Positions 16,874 to 25,800 of a stretch of DNA of 33,041 nt are shown here, in pieces; the first letter of the stretch is position 1; each line of letters begins with the position of its first letter. The position numbers and the translations under genes are program-made. This stretch comes from WFQV01 sp964611145 (GTDB lineage Bacteria; Bacteroidota; Ignavibacteria; Ignavibacteriales; Melioribacteraceae). The notes beneath the pieces are model-generated. The model had not been told where the DNA came from. It saw only the letters and a list, made by a program, of their open reading frames with translations, and did not search any database. Location: assembly GCA_964611145.1 (NCBI GenBank), contig CAZSYM010000023.1:1-33041 (forward strand), given 5' to 3'.

Positions 16874-18415
16874 ATGAAAATTGAAATTGTAATGCCCAAG
16901 ATGGGCGAAAGCGTTCAGGAAGGAACGATTCTGAAATGGCATAAAAAGGTTGGTGATAAAGTTAGAAAGGACGAAATAATTTTCGAAATAAGCACCGATA
17001 AAGTGGATACGGAGGTGCCTTCGCCTGCGGATGGGATTATTAGTGAAATATTTTTTAAAGAAAACGAAACGGTCGCAGTGGAAACCGTGGTTGCAATATT
17101 GGAAACGGAAACCGTTAACGAGATGCCCGAGAATGAAGAGAAGGAACGAACGGTGACAATGGAAGAATCGGAGATGCTGGATATTCCCATGCCTAAAATG
17201 GGGGAAAGTGTACAGGAGGGAACAATATTGAAATTTCATAAGAAGGTCGGGGAGCACGTCGCCAAGGATGAAATCCTTTTTGAAATAAGCACGGATAAAG
17301 TGGATACGGAAGTACCCTCGCCCGAAGACGGAATTGTAGCCGAAATTCTTTATAAGGAAAACGATACCGTAACGGTTGGAAAAACCGTGATGAGATTGAA
17401 GGTTAAAAACGCAAGACATTTTTCTCCTTCCGATACGGCGGAAGATTCGAACAACATGGATGAAACATTGCAGGAAACGGAGAAGAAAGACGGTATGAAA
17501 CCCGCGGTTTCCAAAGGCGAACGAAATCGTTTCTATTCTCCCGTGGTTATGAAGATTGCCAAGGAGGAAAATATTTCCTTTGAAGAACTGGAAAAAATAG
17601 AGGGTAGCGGAATTAACGGACGCGTAACCAAAAAGGATATTTTGCGATACATTGAAAAACGGAAAGATTCGCTTTCGGAATATTCGTCTACCGAAGCCCG
17701 AAAGCAAGGTAGAATAACCGTTATGGAAATGGACGTTAATCGGAAGCGTATAATGGAGCACATGATAAAAAGTCGGGATACTTCCGTGCATGTGTCCCAG
17801 GTTATGGAAGTGGACATGACAATCATTCATAATTTTATTGAAAAAAATGCCGAGAAGTTTTTGCGGGAAGAGAATTTGAAATTGACCTATTTGGCTTTTA
17901 TCGCTTTTGCTACCGTTAGAGCGCTTAAACAATTTCCTTTGATGAACGCTTCCATTGAGGGAGAAAAAGTAATCGTTAAAAATTATGTGAATCTGGGAAT
18001 AGCGGTTGCCGTAGAACCGAACGGCTTGATTGTTCCGAACATCAAAAATGCGGAAGATAAAAGCGTTCGCGGACTTGCGCGCTCCATTGCGGATTTGAGC
18101 TATCGCGCGCGAAACAAGAAACTTACCCCCGATGATGTGGCCGACGGAACTTTTTCCATTACAAATTACGGTGTTTTCGGAGCTTTGTTCGGAGCTCCGA
18201 TTATCAATCAGCCGGAAGTCGGAATTTTGGGTGTGGGAGCGGTTACGAAAAAGCCTGTGGTTGTGGATTTGAACGGAACCGATGTGATAGCTGTTAAACC
18301 TATGATGTATTTGTCCCTTTCTCATGACCACCGTTTGGTTGACGGCATGCTCGGAGGACGATTTTTGAAAGCCGTTAAGGAATATTTGGAAAATTTCGAT
18401 ATCTCCAACGTTTGA
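16874..18415 (+). CDS. 2-oxoacid dehydrogenase E2 acyltransferase with two lipoyl domains
   Basis: Core subunit carrying acyl groups on swinging lipoyl arms. From ATG 16874 the 513 residues are: lipoyl domain 1 (1-78, lipoyl Lys43 in STDKVDTE), acidic linker, lipoyl domain 2 (102-176, Lys142), linker, peripheral E1/E3-binding domain (about 219-255, YSPVVMKIAKEENI), and catalytic acyltransferase domain with His486 and Asp490 in HDHRLVDG. A TTG at 16859 overlapping the E1 stop (TTGA) would add five residues. I prefer the ATG because the lipoyl fold then starts at residue 1, but coupling through the TTG is possible. It closes the lpdA-lipB-E1-E2 operon. Acyl specificity is likely branched-chain, from the E1 loop. 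Confidence 0.92.
   Translation: MKIEIVMPKMGESVQEGTILKWHKKVGDKVRKDEIIFEISTDKVDTEVPSPADGIISEIFFKENETVAVETVVAILETETVNEMPENEEKERTVTMEESEMLDIPMPKMGESVQEGTILKFHKKVGEHVAKDEILFEISTDKVDTEVPSPEDGIVAEILYKENDTVTVGKTVMRLKVKNARHFSPSDTAEDSNNMDETLQETEKKDGMKPAVSKGERNRFYSPVVMKIAKEENISFEELEKIEGSGINGRVTKKDILRYIEKRKDSLSEYSSTEARKQGRITVMEMDVNRKRIMEHMIKSRDTSVHVSQVMEVDMTIIHNFIEKNAEKFLREENLKLTYLAFIAFATVRALKQFPLMNASIEGEKVIVKNYVNLGIAVAVEPNGLIVPNIKNAEDKSVRGLARSIADLSYRARNKKLTPDDVADGTFSITNYGVFGALFGAPIINQPEVGILGVGAVTKKPVVVDLNGTDVIAVKPMMYLSLSHDHRLVDGMLGGRFLKAVKEYLENFDISNV
16889..17405 (+). repeat. tandem duplication of the lipoyl-domain coding segment
   Basis: The lipoyl domains coded at about 16889-17105 and 17191-17405 are near copies: both contain KMGESVQEGTILK and FEISTDKVDTEVPSP, with mostly conservative changes between. 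At the DNA level the copies differ largely at third positions, so the duplication is old enough for synonymous drift or is held by selection. Two lipoyl arms per E2 are known in other bacteria. Confidence 0.85.
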
Positions 18416-18466
18416 TTTTTGCAAGGATGTTTTCGTATTTTGCTTTTTTAATTGAAGGAAATCTGA

Positions 18467-19594
18467 ATGCGAATTCTTTTAATCAATTGGCGATGTATTA
18501 AAAATCCCGAAGCTGGCGGTGCGGAAGTGCATTTGCATGAAATTTTTAGGCGCATCGCTTCCAAAGGGCACGAGGTTACTTTGCTGGCACATAAGTTCAA
18601 GGGCGCACCGGAAACCGAAACAATTGACGGAATTAAAATAATCCGTGTGGGTAGTCGCCACTTTTTTGATAAGCAGGTAAAGATTTATTATAAATATAAA
18701 TTGGATGAAAGCAAGTTTGACCTTGTGGTTGACGACATTTCTAAAATTCCTATCGGTTCTCCCAAGTTTGTAAGGCTTCCTCTGGTGGGGATTATTCATC
18801 ACATACATGGAAATTCGCTTTTTAAAGAATTGCCCGCCCCTCTTGCCAAATATATTATTGCGAAAGAAAAACAACTTCCTTTCGTGTATGGCAATACGCC
18901 CATTTTTAGTGTCTCTCCCAGTACACGCCAGGAATTGATAGAGCTGGGAATGCCTCCGGAAAGAATAGATTTGCTTTACAATGCCATTGACCACGAGCTT
19001 TATAAATCCGTTAGCACGGAAAAATCCCCTAAACCCGTTATTACTTATATCGGGAGGATTAAAAAATATAAACAGATAGAAAAGGTCTTGGACGCTTTGC
19101 CTTTATTGCTTGCGGAGTTTCCCGAATTAGAATTTAGAATAGGAGGCAAGGGGGATTATTTGCCTGCTCTGAAAAATTATGTTAAGAGAAAAGGTTTGGA
19201 AAAAAACGTGCGATTTCTCGGCTATCTCTCGGAGGAGGAAAAAGCAAGGGAACTCGGTAAAGCGTGGGTATTTGTGACTCTGGCAATGAAGGAAGGTTGG
19301 GGAATTACGGTAATAGAAGCAAATGCCATGGGCACGCCGGTCGTAGGCTCCAATGTGCAAGGGTTGAGAGATTCCATTAGAAACTTGGAAACCGGATTTT
19401 TGGTGGATATGGATAACCGGGTAAAGGTTGCCGAAAAAATCGGATTGCTCTTGCGGGACGAGAAACTGCGGAGCGAACTTTCCGAAAATGCGATACGGTG
19501 GGCAAATAAATTCACATGGGAAAATTCGGCTGACCATTTCCTTGAGAAAGTTTTCGAATGGTTCCCGAAACTCGCATCTGAAAGTGCAAAATAA
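18467..19594 (+). CDS. family 4 glycosyltransferase (GT-B fold)
   Basis: The 375-residue product has the two-domain GT-B layout. The N-terminal acceptor half contains NPEAGGAEVHLHEIF near residue 15. The C-terminal donor half begins after the linker PVITYIGRIKKYKQIE (about 187) and carries the E-x7-E signature in KEGWGITVIEANAMGTPVVG (about 269-288). It transfers a sugar from a nucleotide- or lipid-linked donor; neither donor nor acceptor can be read. ATG 18467 is preceded by GAAGGAAA. It sits alone between the E2 gene and the ABC genes with gaps of 51 and 141 bases, so no polysaccharide cluster helps define its product. Confidence 0.87.
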   Translation: MRILLINWRCIKNPEAGGAEVHLHEIFRRIASKGHEVTLLAHKFKGAPETETIDGIKIIRVGSRHFFDKQVKIYYKYKLDESKFDLVVDDISKIPIGSPKFVRLPLVGIIHHIHGNSLFKELPAPLAKYIIAKEKQLPFVYGNTPIFSVSPSTRQELIELGMPPERIDLLYNAIDHELYKSVSTEKSPKPVITYIGRIKKYKQIEKVLDALPLLLAEFPELEFRIGGKGDYLPALKNYVKRKGLEKNVRFLGYLSEEEKARELGKAWVFVTLAMKEGWGITVIEANAMGTPVVGSNVQGLRDSIRNLETGFLVDMDNRVKVAEKIGLLLRDEKLRSELSENAIRWANKFTWENSADHFLEKVFEWFPKLASESAK

Positions 19595-19735
19595 TTGAGG
19601 GGAAGGCAAGTTAAATCCTTCGAGAGTTTTCCTTGTTTTGTTTTCTTTCGGTGATTTTAGCCTTTATTTTGAAGTGATTCTCTCCAAGATTACTTATATT
19701 TAAACTCTGAATTTTGAAATATTCCAGAGGATTTT

Positions 19736-20482
19736 GTGGGGTTGAAACTCCGAATAAATATTAAAGTTTTATTTGTCTTGCTTGTAATTTACGTCTTGCT
19801 TTTCGATTTTGTTTTGCCTCCGCTGAAAGCTTTTCCTCGTGTGGAACTGATTTGGGAATCTTTTCTTTATCTTGTTGCCAAGCACAAAATCCTAAGTGGA
19901 CTGGGAATGATTTTAAGCGGAATTTACATCTCTTTTTTAGTCGCTTTTATTTCACTTTTCCTTTTTAAAAGACAAGTATTTGCTCTGTTGGGGAATTATC
20001 CTCTTTTTTTCAGAAACCTTAATATTTTCGGTTTTGCCACGCCCCTTGTTTTCACGGGGATTTTTGCCTTGTTTTTCTCGGACGGAATTCTTAGCGAGTT
20101 TGCTTTCCTTTTTATTCTTTCCCTTTCTTTTCTGATAAACGTTTTTTCCGAAAACTTTCCCGCTCGATACGTAACTTATGAGGAAGCGGCATTGGGATTG
20201 GGTAAAAATCGGCGTGAAATTTCAAATGTCGTTTGGAAAGGCTTGTTGCCTTTCGTCAAAGAATCCCTGCCGCGCTTCCACAAAAGAATTTGGCTTTACG
20301 TTTTGCTGTTGCAAATGTTTTATGCCTCCAATTTGGGAGGAGTTTTTTATCAATTGATAGAATTTAAGGATTATGCCGGGTTTTATGCTTTTTCAATTGC
20401 ATTGTGGATTGTAATCGGGGTGAATCATTTGATAATTAAATATTTCGCGGAAAAGGTGATTTTCTGGGATAGGGAAGAATGA
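19736..20482 (+). CDS. ABC transporter permease, SsuC/TauC-like
   Basis: The 248-residue membrane protein has about six hydrophobic segments (near 8-28, 55-78, 93-115, 117-137, 185-205, 215-237) and a recognisable EAA loop, YEEAALGLGKNRREISNVVW, between the fourth and fifth. This fits the nitrate/sulfonate/taurine permease group, though divergent. The start is GTG 19736 with AGAGG five bases upstream. The stop overlaps the ABC ATPase start by 4 bases (ATGA). No periplasmic binding protein gene is adjacent, so substrate and direction are unknown. Confidence 0.72.
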   Translation: MGLKLRINIKVLFVLLVIYVLLFDFVLPPLKAFPRVELIWESFLYLVAKHKILSGLGMILSGIYISFLVAFISLFLFKRQVFALLGNYPLFFRNLNIFGFATPLVFTGIFALFFSDGILSEFAFLFILSLSFLINVFSENFPARYVTYEEAALGLGKNRREISNVVWKGLLPFVKESLPRFHKRIWLYVLLLQMFYASNLGGVFYQLIEFKDYAGFYAFSIALWIVIGVNHLIIKYFAEKVIFWDREE

Positions 20483-21213
20483 CTCTGTTGAAAATAAAAA
20501 ATATCGCTAAAAATTTTGTAACCGAATTCGGTTTAAACGTCCCGCTTTTGGAAAATATTTCTTTCGAGGTGGAGTCCTCCGAAAGTGTGGTAATACTCGC
20601 ACCGAAATTTTCCGGTAAGACGGCTTTGCTAAAAATAATTGCGGGGTTGGAAAAAGAAGATTCGGGGGAAGTGGAAAGGAAAGGGAGCGTTGTTTACATT
20701 CCTTCCGCTCCCAGTTCTTTTCCATGGCTTACCGTTCGGGAAAATATAATCTGGGCGTTCCCGGAAATAGACGAAGAGAAATTAAAGGCGATAATTGAAT
20801 TAGTGGGGCTGGACGGTTATGAGAATCACCTTCCTCATAATAAAAGTTACGGTTTCCGATTCAGAACGGCGTTTGCCAGAGCTTTAGCCTTGCAACCGGA
20901 CTTGATTTTGTTGGACGAGACATTTTCCCGTATGCGGCATGATATAAAAAAGGATATTTATAATCTTATACTTGAAGCAAAAAATGATATGAAATTTTCC
21001 GTATTGCTTGCTACTTCCTCCGTTTCGGAAGCTGTGGAACTTGGAGATAAAATTATCCAGCTTTCTAAAAATCCGGGGCGCATCATTTCCGTTTTGGAAA
21101 AGAGCGAATTTGCGAATAAATTCGCTGAGAATTGGCGGGAAGAACTTAAAAGAGAAATAGAAAAGATATTCCTTAAAGCTTTTGAAAACAGCGTTTTGGA
21201 GCTTTCGATTTAA
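20479..21213 (+). CDS. ABC transporter ATP-binding protein with degenerate catalytic loops
   Basis: The 244-residue chain keeps the SsuB-like layout but several nucleotide-cycle motifs are altered. The Walker A reads APKFSGKT (41-48): GKT is kept and both earlier glycines are lost. The Q-loop Gln is replaced by Ser76 in IPSAPSSFPW. The signature LSGGQ is KSYGFR around 122-127. Walker B LILLDE (142-147) keeps Asp and the catalytic Glu. The switch His is Ser180 (LATSSVSEA, where THDVDEA is usual). NPGRI near 198 is typical of the sulfonate/nitrate group. ATP binding may persist, but normal hydrolysis is doubtful. It is translationally coupled to the permease and followed after 23 bases by the carboxyltransferase gene. 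The reading frame is intact, arguing against a pseudogene. Confidence 0.8.
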   Translation: MTLLKIKNIAKNFVTEFGLNVPLLENISFEVESSESVVILAPKFSGKTALLKIIAGLEKEDSGEVERKGSVVYIPSAPSSFPWLTVRENIIWAFPEIDEEKLKAIIELVGLDGYENHLPHNKSYGFRFRTAFARALALQPDLILLDETFSRMRHDIKKDIYNLILEAKNDMKFSVLLATSSVSEAVELGDKIIQLSKNPGRIISVLEKSEFANKFAENWREELKREIEKIFLKAFENSVLELSI

Positions 21214-21236
21214 ATCAATAAAAGCGGTTTGAAAAA

Positions 21237-22781
21237 ATGAAAGAAAAATTTGAAGAACTTGAAAAACTTAGAGAAGAAGCCAAACTGGGTGGTGGAAAAG
21301 CAAAGATAGAAGCCCAGCACAAAAAAGGTAAATTGACAGCTCGCGAGAGAATCCAGCTTTTAGTGGACGAAGGCACTTTCGAAGAAATAGATATGTTCGT
21401 GAAGCATCGGAGTACCGCCTTCGGTTTGGATAAACAGAAAATTCCGGGCGATGGCGTTGTAACGGGGTTTGCCAAGATAAACAATCGTCCTGTGGCTCTT
21501 TATAGTCAGGATTTTACGGTTTTCGGGGGTTCTCTTTCGGAAGCACATGCGGAAAAGATAAATAAGATAATGGATATGGCAATGAAAATCGGCGTGCCGG
21601 TTGTGGGACTCAACGATTCCGGTGGAGCAAGAATTCAAGAAGGAGTTGTGAGCCTTGGCGGTTATGCCGAATTGTTCTTGAGAAATACACTTGCAAGCGG
21701 TGTCATTCCGCAAATAAGTGCTATTTTGGGTCCATGTGCCGGTGGGGCGGTTTATTCGCCTGCTATTACCGATTTTATTTTTATGGTTAGAAATACAAGT
21801 CACATGTTCGTAACGGGTCCGAAGGTGGTGAAAACCGTTACTCACGAAGAAGTTACATTCGAAGATCTGGGCGGAGCGGATACGCATGCGTTTAAAAGCG
21901 GAGTGGCTCACTTTGCTCTTGAGAGCGAGATAGAAGTGTTCGAGAAAATTCGCACTCTGTTGGGCTATTTACCACTTAATTGGAAAGATAAGCCTCCCGA
22001 AAAGGAATTTGATTTTACTCAAAATCTGAAGGCAAAAGAGCTGGATGAAATCGTTCCCGATAATCCCAATAAGCCGTATGATATGAAGGAAGTAATCAAA
22101 TATTTGGTTGACGACGGAGAATTTCTGGAAGTGCATGAAAATTTTGCCGAGAACATTGTTGTCGGTTTTGCACGCGTGGGAGGTATGTCGGTCGGTATCG
22201 TTGCCAATCAACCCAAGGTTCTTGCGGGTGTTTTGGATATTAACGCTTCCGTGAAAGGTGCGCGTTTCGTTCGCTTTTGCGATGCTTTTAATATTCCCCT
22301 GCTCGTTTTGGAAGACGTGCCGGGATTCCTCCCGGGAACGGAGCAAGAGTGGAACGGAATAATTAAAAACGGAGCTAAGTTGCTTTTCGCTTTTGCCGAA
22401 GCTACGGTCCCCAAGATAACCGTTATTACTCGTAAGGCTTACGGCGGAGCTTATGATGTGATGAACTCCAAGCATATACGAGGCGATTTTAATTTTGCTT
22501 GGCCCTCGGCGGAAATTGCGGTAATGGGTCCCAAAGGTGCCGTGGAGATAATATTCAAAAAAGAATTGAAAGATGCCGAAAATCCCGAGAAAAAATTGAA
22601 TGAACTGATTGAAGAATACCGCAAGCGTTTTGCCACCCCCTTTGCAGCAGCGGAAAGGGGATATGTGGACGATGTGATTATTCCTTCGGAAACTCGGGAA
22701 AGGATTATCAATGCTTTCCAATTGTTGAAAACCAAGGTGGATTCCAATCCTAAGAAAAAACATTGTAATATTCCTTTGTAA
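21237..22781 (+). CDS. acyl-CoA carboxylase carboxyltransferase (PccB-like beta subunit)
   Basis: The 514-residue product matches the carboxyltransferase subunit of propionyl-/acetyl-CoA carboxylases, which moves CO2 from carboxybiotin to acyl-CoA. Both crotonase-like halves are present. Conserved blocks include KGKLTARERIQLLVDEGTFE near 30, NDSGGARIQEGV, GPCAGGAVYSPA, LEDVPGFLPGTEQEWNGII and RKAYGGAYDVMNSK. The C-terminus ends KKHCNIPL; the family usually ends KHGNIPL, so a Gly is Cys here. No biotin carboxylase or biotin carrier gene is nearby. The neighbouring ABC genes do not explain it. Methylmalonyl-CoA decarboxylase alpha subunits are close homologues and remain an alternative. Confidence 0.9.
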   Translation: MKEKFEELEKLREEAKLGGGKAKIEAQHKKGKLTARERIQLLVDEGTFEEIDMFVKHRSTAFGLDKQKIPGDGVVTGFAKINNRPVALYSQDFTVFGGSLSEAHAEKINKIMDMAMKIGVPVVGLNDSGGARIQEGVVSLGGYAELFLRNTLASGVIPQISAILGPCAGGAVYSPAITDFIFMVRNTSHMFVTGPKVVKTVTHEEVTFEDLGGADTHAFKSGVAHFALESEIEVFEKIRTLLGYLPLNWKDKPPEKEFDFTQNLKAKELDEIVPDNPNKPYDMKEVIKYLVDDGEFLEVHENFAENIVVGFARVGGMSVGIVANQPKVLAGVLDINASVKGARFVRFCDAFNIPLLVLEDVPGFLPGTEQEWNGIIKNGAKLLFAFAEATVPKITVITRKAYGGAYDVMNSKHIRGDFNFAWPSAEIAVMGPKGAVEIIFKKELKDAENPEKKLNELIEEYRKRFATPFAAAERGYVDDVIIPSETRERIINAFQLLKTKVDSNPKKKHCNIPL

Positions 22782-22792
22782 CACGTAACTTG

Positions 22793-22808
22793 TTTTATTT
22801 GAATAAAA
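22793..22808 (+). other. short AT inverted repeat after the carboxyltransferase gene
   Basis: TTTTATT, TG, AATAAAA forms a perfect AT-only inverted repeat just after the gene at 21237-22781. It could be an operator half-site pair or a weak terminator stem; there is no GC clamp, so a terminator is doubtful. Confidence 0.25.
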
Positions 22809-22814
22809 TACACG

Positions 22815-22864
22815 GATAATTTGATAGTTAGCTTGATAATGAGAAATTAACTGTTTAAATTATC
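22815..22864 (+). other. nested inverted repeat upstream of the LysM transglycosylase gene
   Basis: GATAATTT (22815-22822) pairs with AAATTATC (22857-22864), and inside it AGTTA (22826-22830) pairs with TAACT (22848-22852). The 50-base element lies about 25 bases before the start of the LysM gene. It may be a leader hairpin or a regulator site, or chance in AT-rich sequence. Confidence 0.25.
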
Positions 22865-22888
22865 ATATGTTAATTTTGGAGAATATTC

Positions 22889-25800
22889 TTGAAAAGGTTA
22901 AATAAATTTCTGGTTGTTTTTGCAATTCTTTCATTTTTCACTTCGTGCGCTTATGTGGAAAAGCTTTCCAAGGTAACCATTCCCAATCCTTTTGAAAAGG
23001 AAGCGGAACTTCCTCCCGAAAAGGTGGAAATTGCCGAGCCGAATGTAATCGTTAACAATCTTTTGGAAGATGCCCGTCAGCAATATTTGGAGGCGCTCCG
23101 TTTTCAGCACCTTCGTTTTACCGCTAAGGCTTTGAACGCTTTCGATTCGGCGATGACAATAATCAATCAGCTGAGCTATTATCCGAATATCGAGGAGAAC
23201 GAGGGGTTCAATGAATTGGAAAGCTCTATTTTACAAGATTACAAGGGAATGGTGGATACTCTTAAGTATTTACCGGATAGCGTTTCCAGTGCCACTTTGG
23301 ACGAATGGTTGAACAAGCAATTGTTGGAAATTCCTCCCGTAGCGGAGGAGGAGGAAACGGAAATAGAAGATAATTCCAACACGATTGTTATAGGGGATTT
23401 CCCGCTTACCGTAAATCGGTATGTGGAAAGATACATCGAGTATTACACGGGTCGGGGACGGCGTTATTTTCAATCGTGGCTGGAAAGAACCGGCAAGTAT
23501 TTTCCGATGATGGCAAAAATCTTTAAGGAAGAAAAAGTCCCTCAGCAATTGATTTTCTTAAGTTTGCCCGAAAGCGGCTTGAACCCGTCCGCACGTTCCT
23601 GGGCGCGAGCCGTCGGACTTTGGCAATTTGTGCGGAGTACGGCACGGCTCTATGATTTGGAGGTTAATTTTTACGTGGATGAACGTCGTGACCCTGAAAA
23701 AGCTACACGAGCCGCGGCACGGCATTTACGCGATTTGTATGTTTCTTTAGGCGATTGGTATCTTGCCATAGCCGCTTATAATTGCGGCGAGGCTCGTGTT
23801 CAGAGAGCTATACGACGTTCCGGTAGTACAGATTTTTGGAAATTGCGCCGATACTTGCCGTACGAAACCAGAAATTATGTGCCTCAATACATAGCGGTTA
23901 CAATTATCGGAAGCAATCCGGAAAAATTCGGGTTTAATTCCCTTGAGTATTATAAACCTTATGATTATGTGAAGTACGAGATTAACGAGGCGGTGGATTT
24001 GAGCGTCCTGGCAAAATGCGCGGGAATTTCCGTCAGGACGTTTAAGGATTTGAATCCCGCCTTGATTCAAAACACTACGCCGCCGAAGGATTACGGTCCT
24101 TTCGAAATAAGAATACCAAGAACTTCTTACGAAGCTTTTGTGGAGAATTTACGGAACATTCCCGACGATGCAAAATTACAATATGTTTATCATCGTGTCC
24201 GACGCGGGGAAACACTTTCCGAAATTGCTTATCGCTATCACGTCAGCGTAAATAAAATTGCAAGTTTTAATCGCCTCCGTTCTCGTTCCAGAATATATCC
24301 GGGAATGAAATTGAAAATTCCCGTTTCTTCAATCGGTGTTAACGATTTCGAACTGAGTATGGACGTCGAGCCTGCTCTGGATGATTTATATGTTGATGCC
24401 GCGGGTGATCCTTATAAATTGGTACTGCAACCTTCCGATTCCGCCAAGGATTTTATGCAACTTTATTCCGATATTTATGACAATAGCGGCGATGTGGTTA
24501 TTCCTGAAAATACTGTGCCCGTGAATTATCGCGTGAAAAAGTATGACAATCTTGTGGACCTGGCGGACTTGTTTAAAGTGCGTGTTTCCGATATTAGAAA
24601 TTGGAACAATTTGCCGTACACGACCACAATTAGAGTGGGGCAGGTTATTAAAATTTATGTTCCCGAGGATAAAGCGGAATACTACGCCAAGTTCGATAGA
24701 ATGAGCCGTGAACAAAAGCTTAATGTTATTTATGCGAATTCGGGCGGGCGCTGGATTACTCACAGAATTCGCCGCGGTGAGGTCCTGGGCAAAATTGCCG
24801 AAAAATACGGTGTGCGCGTCAGTCAAATTAAAAGGTGGAATCATATTCGCGGGAATAGAATTTATGCCGGGAAGAAATTGAAAATTCTCGTCGGAGGCGG
24901 ATACGGTAATTATGCCGTGGCAAAATCCAACGCTAAAGGGACAAAGAGCAGGAAGAAGTTTAGCGGTGAAACATACAAGGTTAAGGCGGGCGATACGATA
25001 AGCGAAATAGCAATGAAATTCGGCGTTTCCTCCCGTCAAATAAAGCGTTGGAATAATTTGCATTCCAATAAAATTCGTATAGGGCAAATTCTAAGGGTTT
25101 CTTCCGGGAAAAGGATTGTAAAGGCGAAATCTTCTCCTAAGAAGAATATCCCCGGCGGGAAAGAATTTGTAGAGTATAAAGTTAAACCGGGTGACGTTAT
25201 CGGTTTGATTGCCGAAAAGTTTCACGTGCGTGTTTCCGATATTAGACGTTGGAACGGTTTGCGTTCGAATAAAATAATTGCAGGTAAAGTGCTTAAAATA
25301 AAACCGGGCAAGCCGAAAGCGATTGCGAAGAAAAGTTCCGAAAAGCAAGAAAAATTACCGGAAGGCTTTTTCGTTTATAAAGTTAAAACCGGCGATACGA
25401 TGAGCGAGCTTGCACTTCGTTTCAACGTTTCCATTAAACAAATCGAGCAATGGAACGGATTGAAAAGTACCAAAATACGCATCGGACAAAAGTTGAAAAT
25501 CAAGAAATCGCCGAGGAAGTTGCTCGCTCTTAACGATGTTCCCGCTAAAGACAATGTGGGAAAAAATAAAAAGAACATTTCCGCCAAGGGCAAGAAGAAA
25601 ATCGTTTATATTGTAAAGCCCGGGGATACGCTCGGACAGATAGCGGAGAATTATTTTGTTCGCGCCAGGGATATTCGCAAATGGAACGGTATCAAGGGAA
25701 GTAAAATAGTTGTGGGACAGGAATTGATAATATATCCCGGCGTTAAGAAAACGAAGAAGAAAGAAGATTTTGAGGGGAAGATTTACGTCGTGCGTCAAGG

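Noticed and set aside
16829..18424. 531-codon antisense frame covering the E2 gene
   Set aside because: It exactly shadows E2; its internal repeats are only the complement of the two lipoyl domains.
19595..19735. Terminator after the glycosyltransferase gene
   Set aside because: T-rich runs exist, but I could not find a stable GC-containing stem before any of them.
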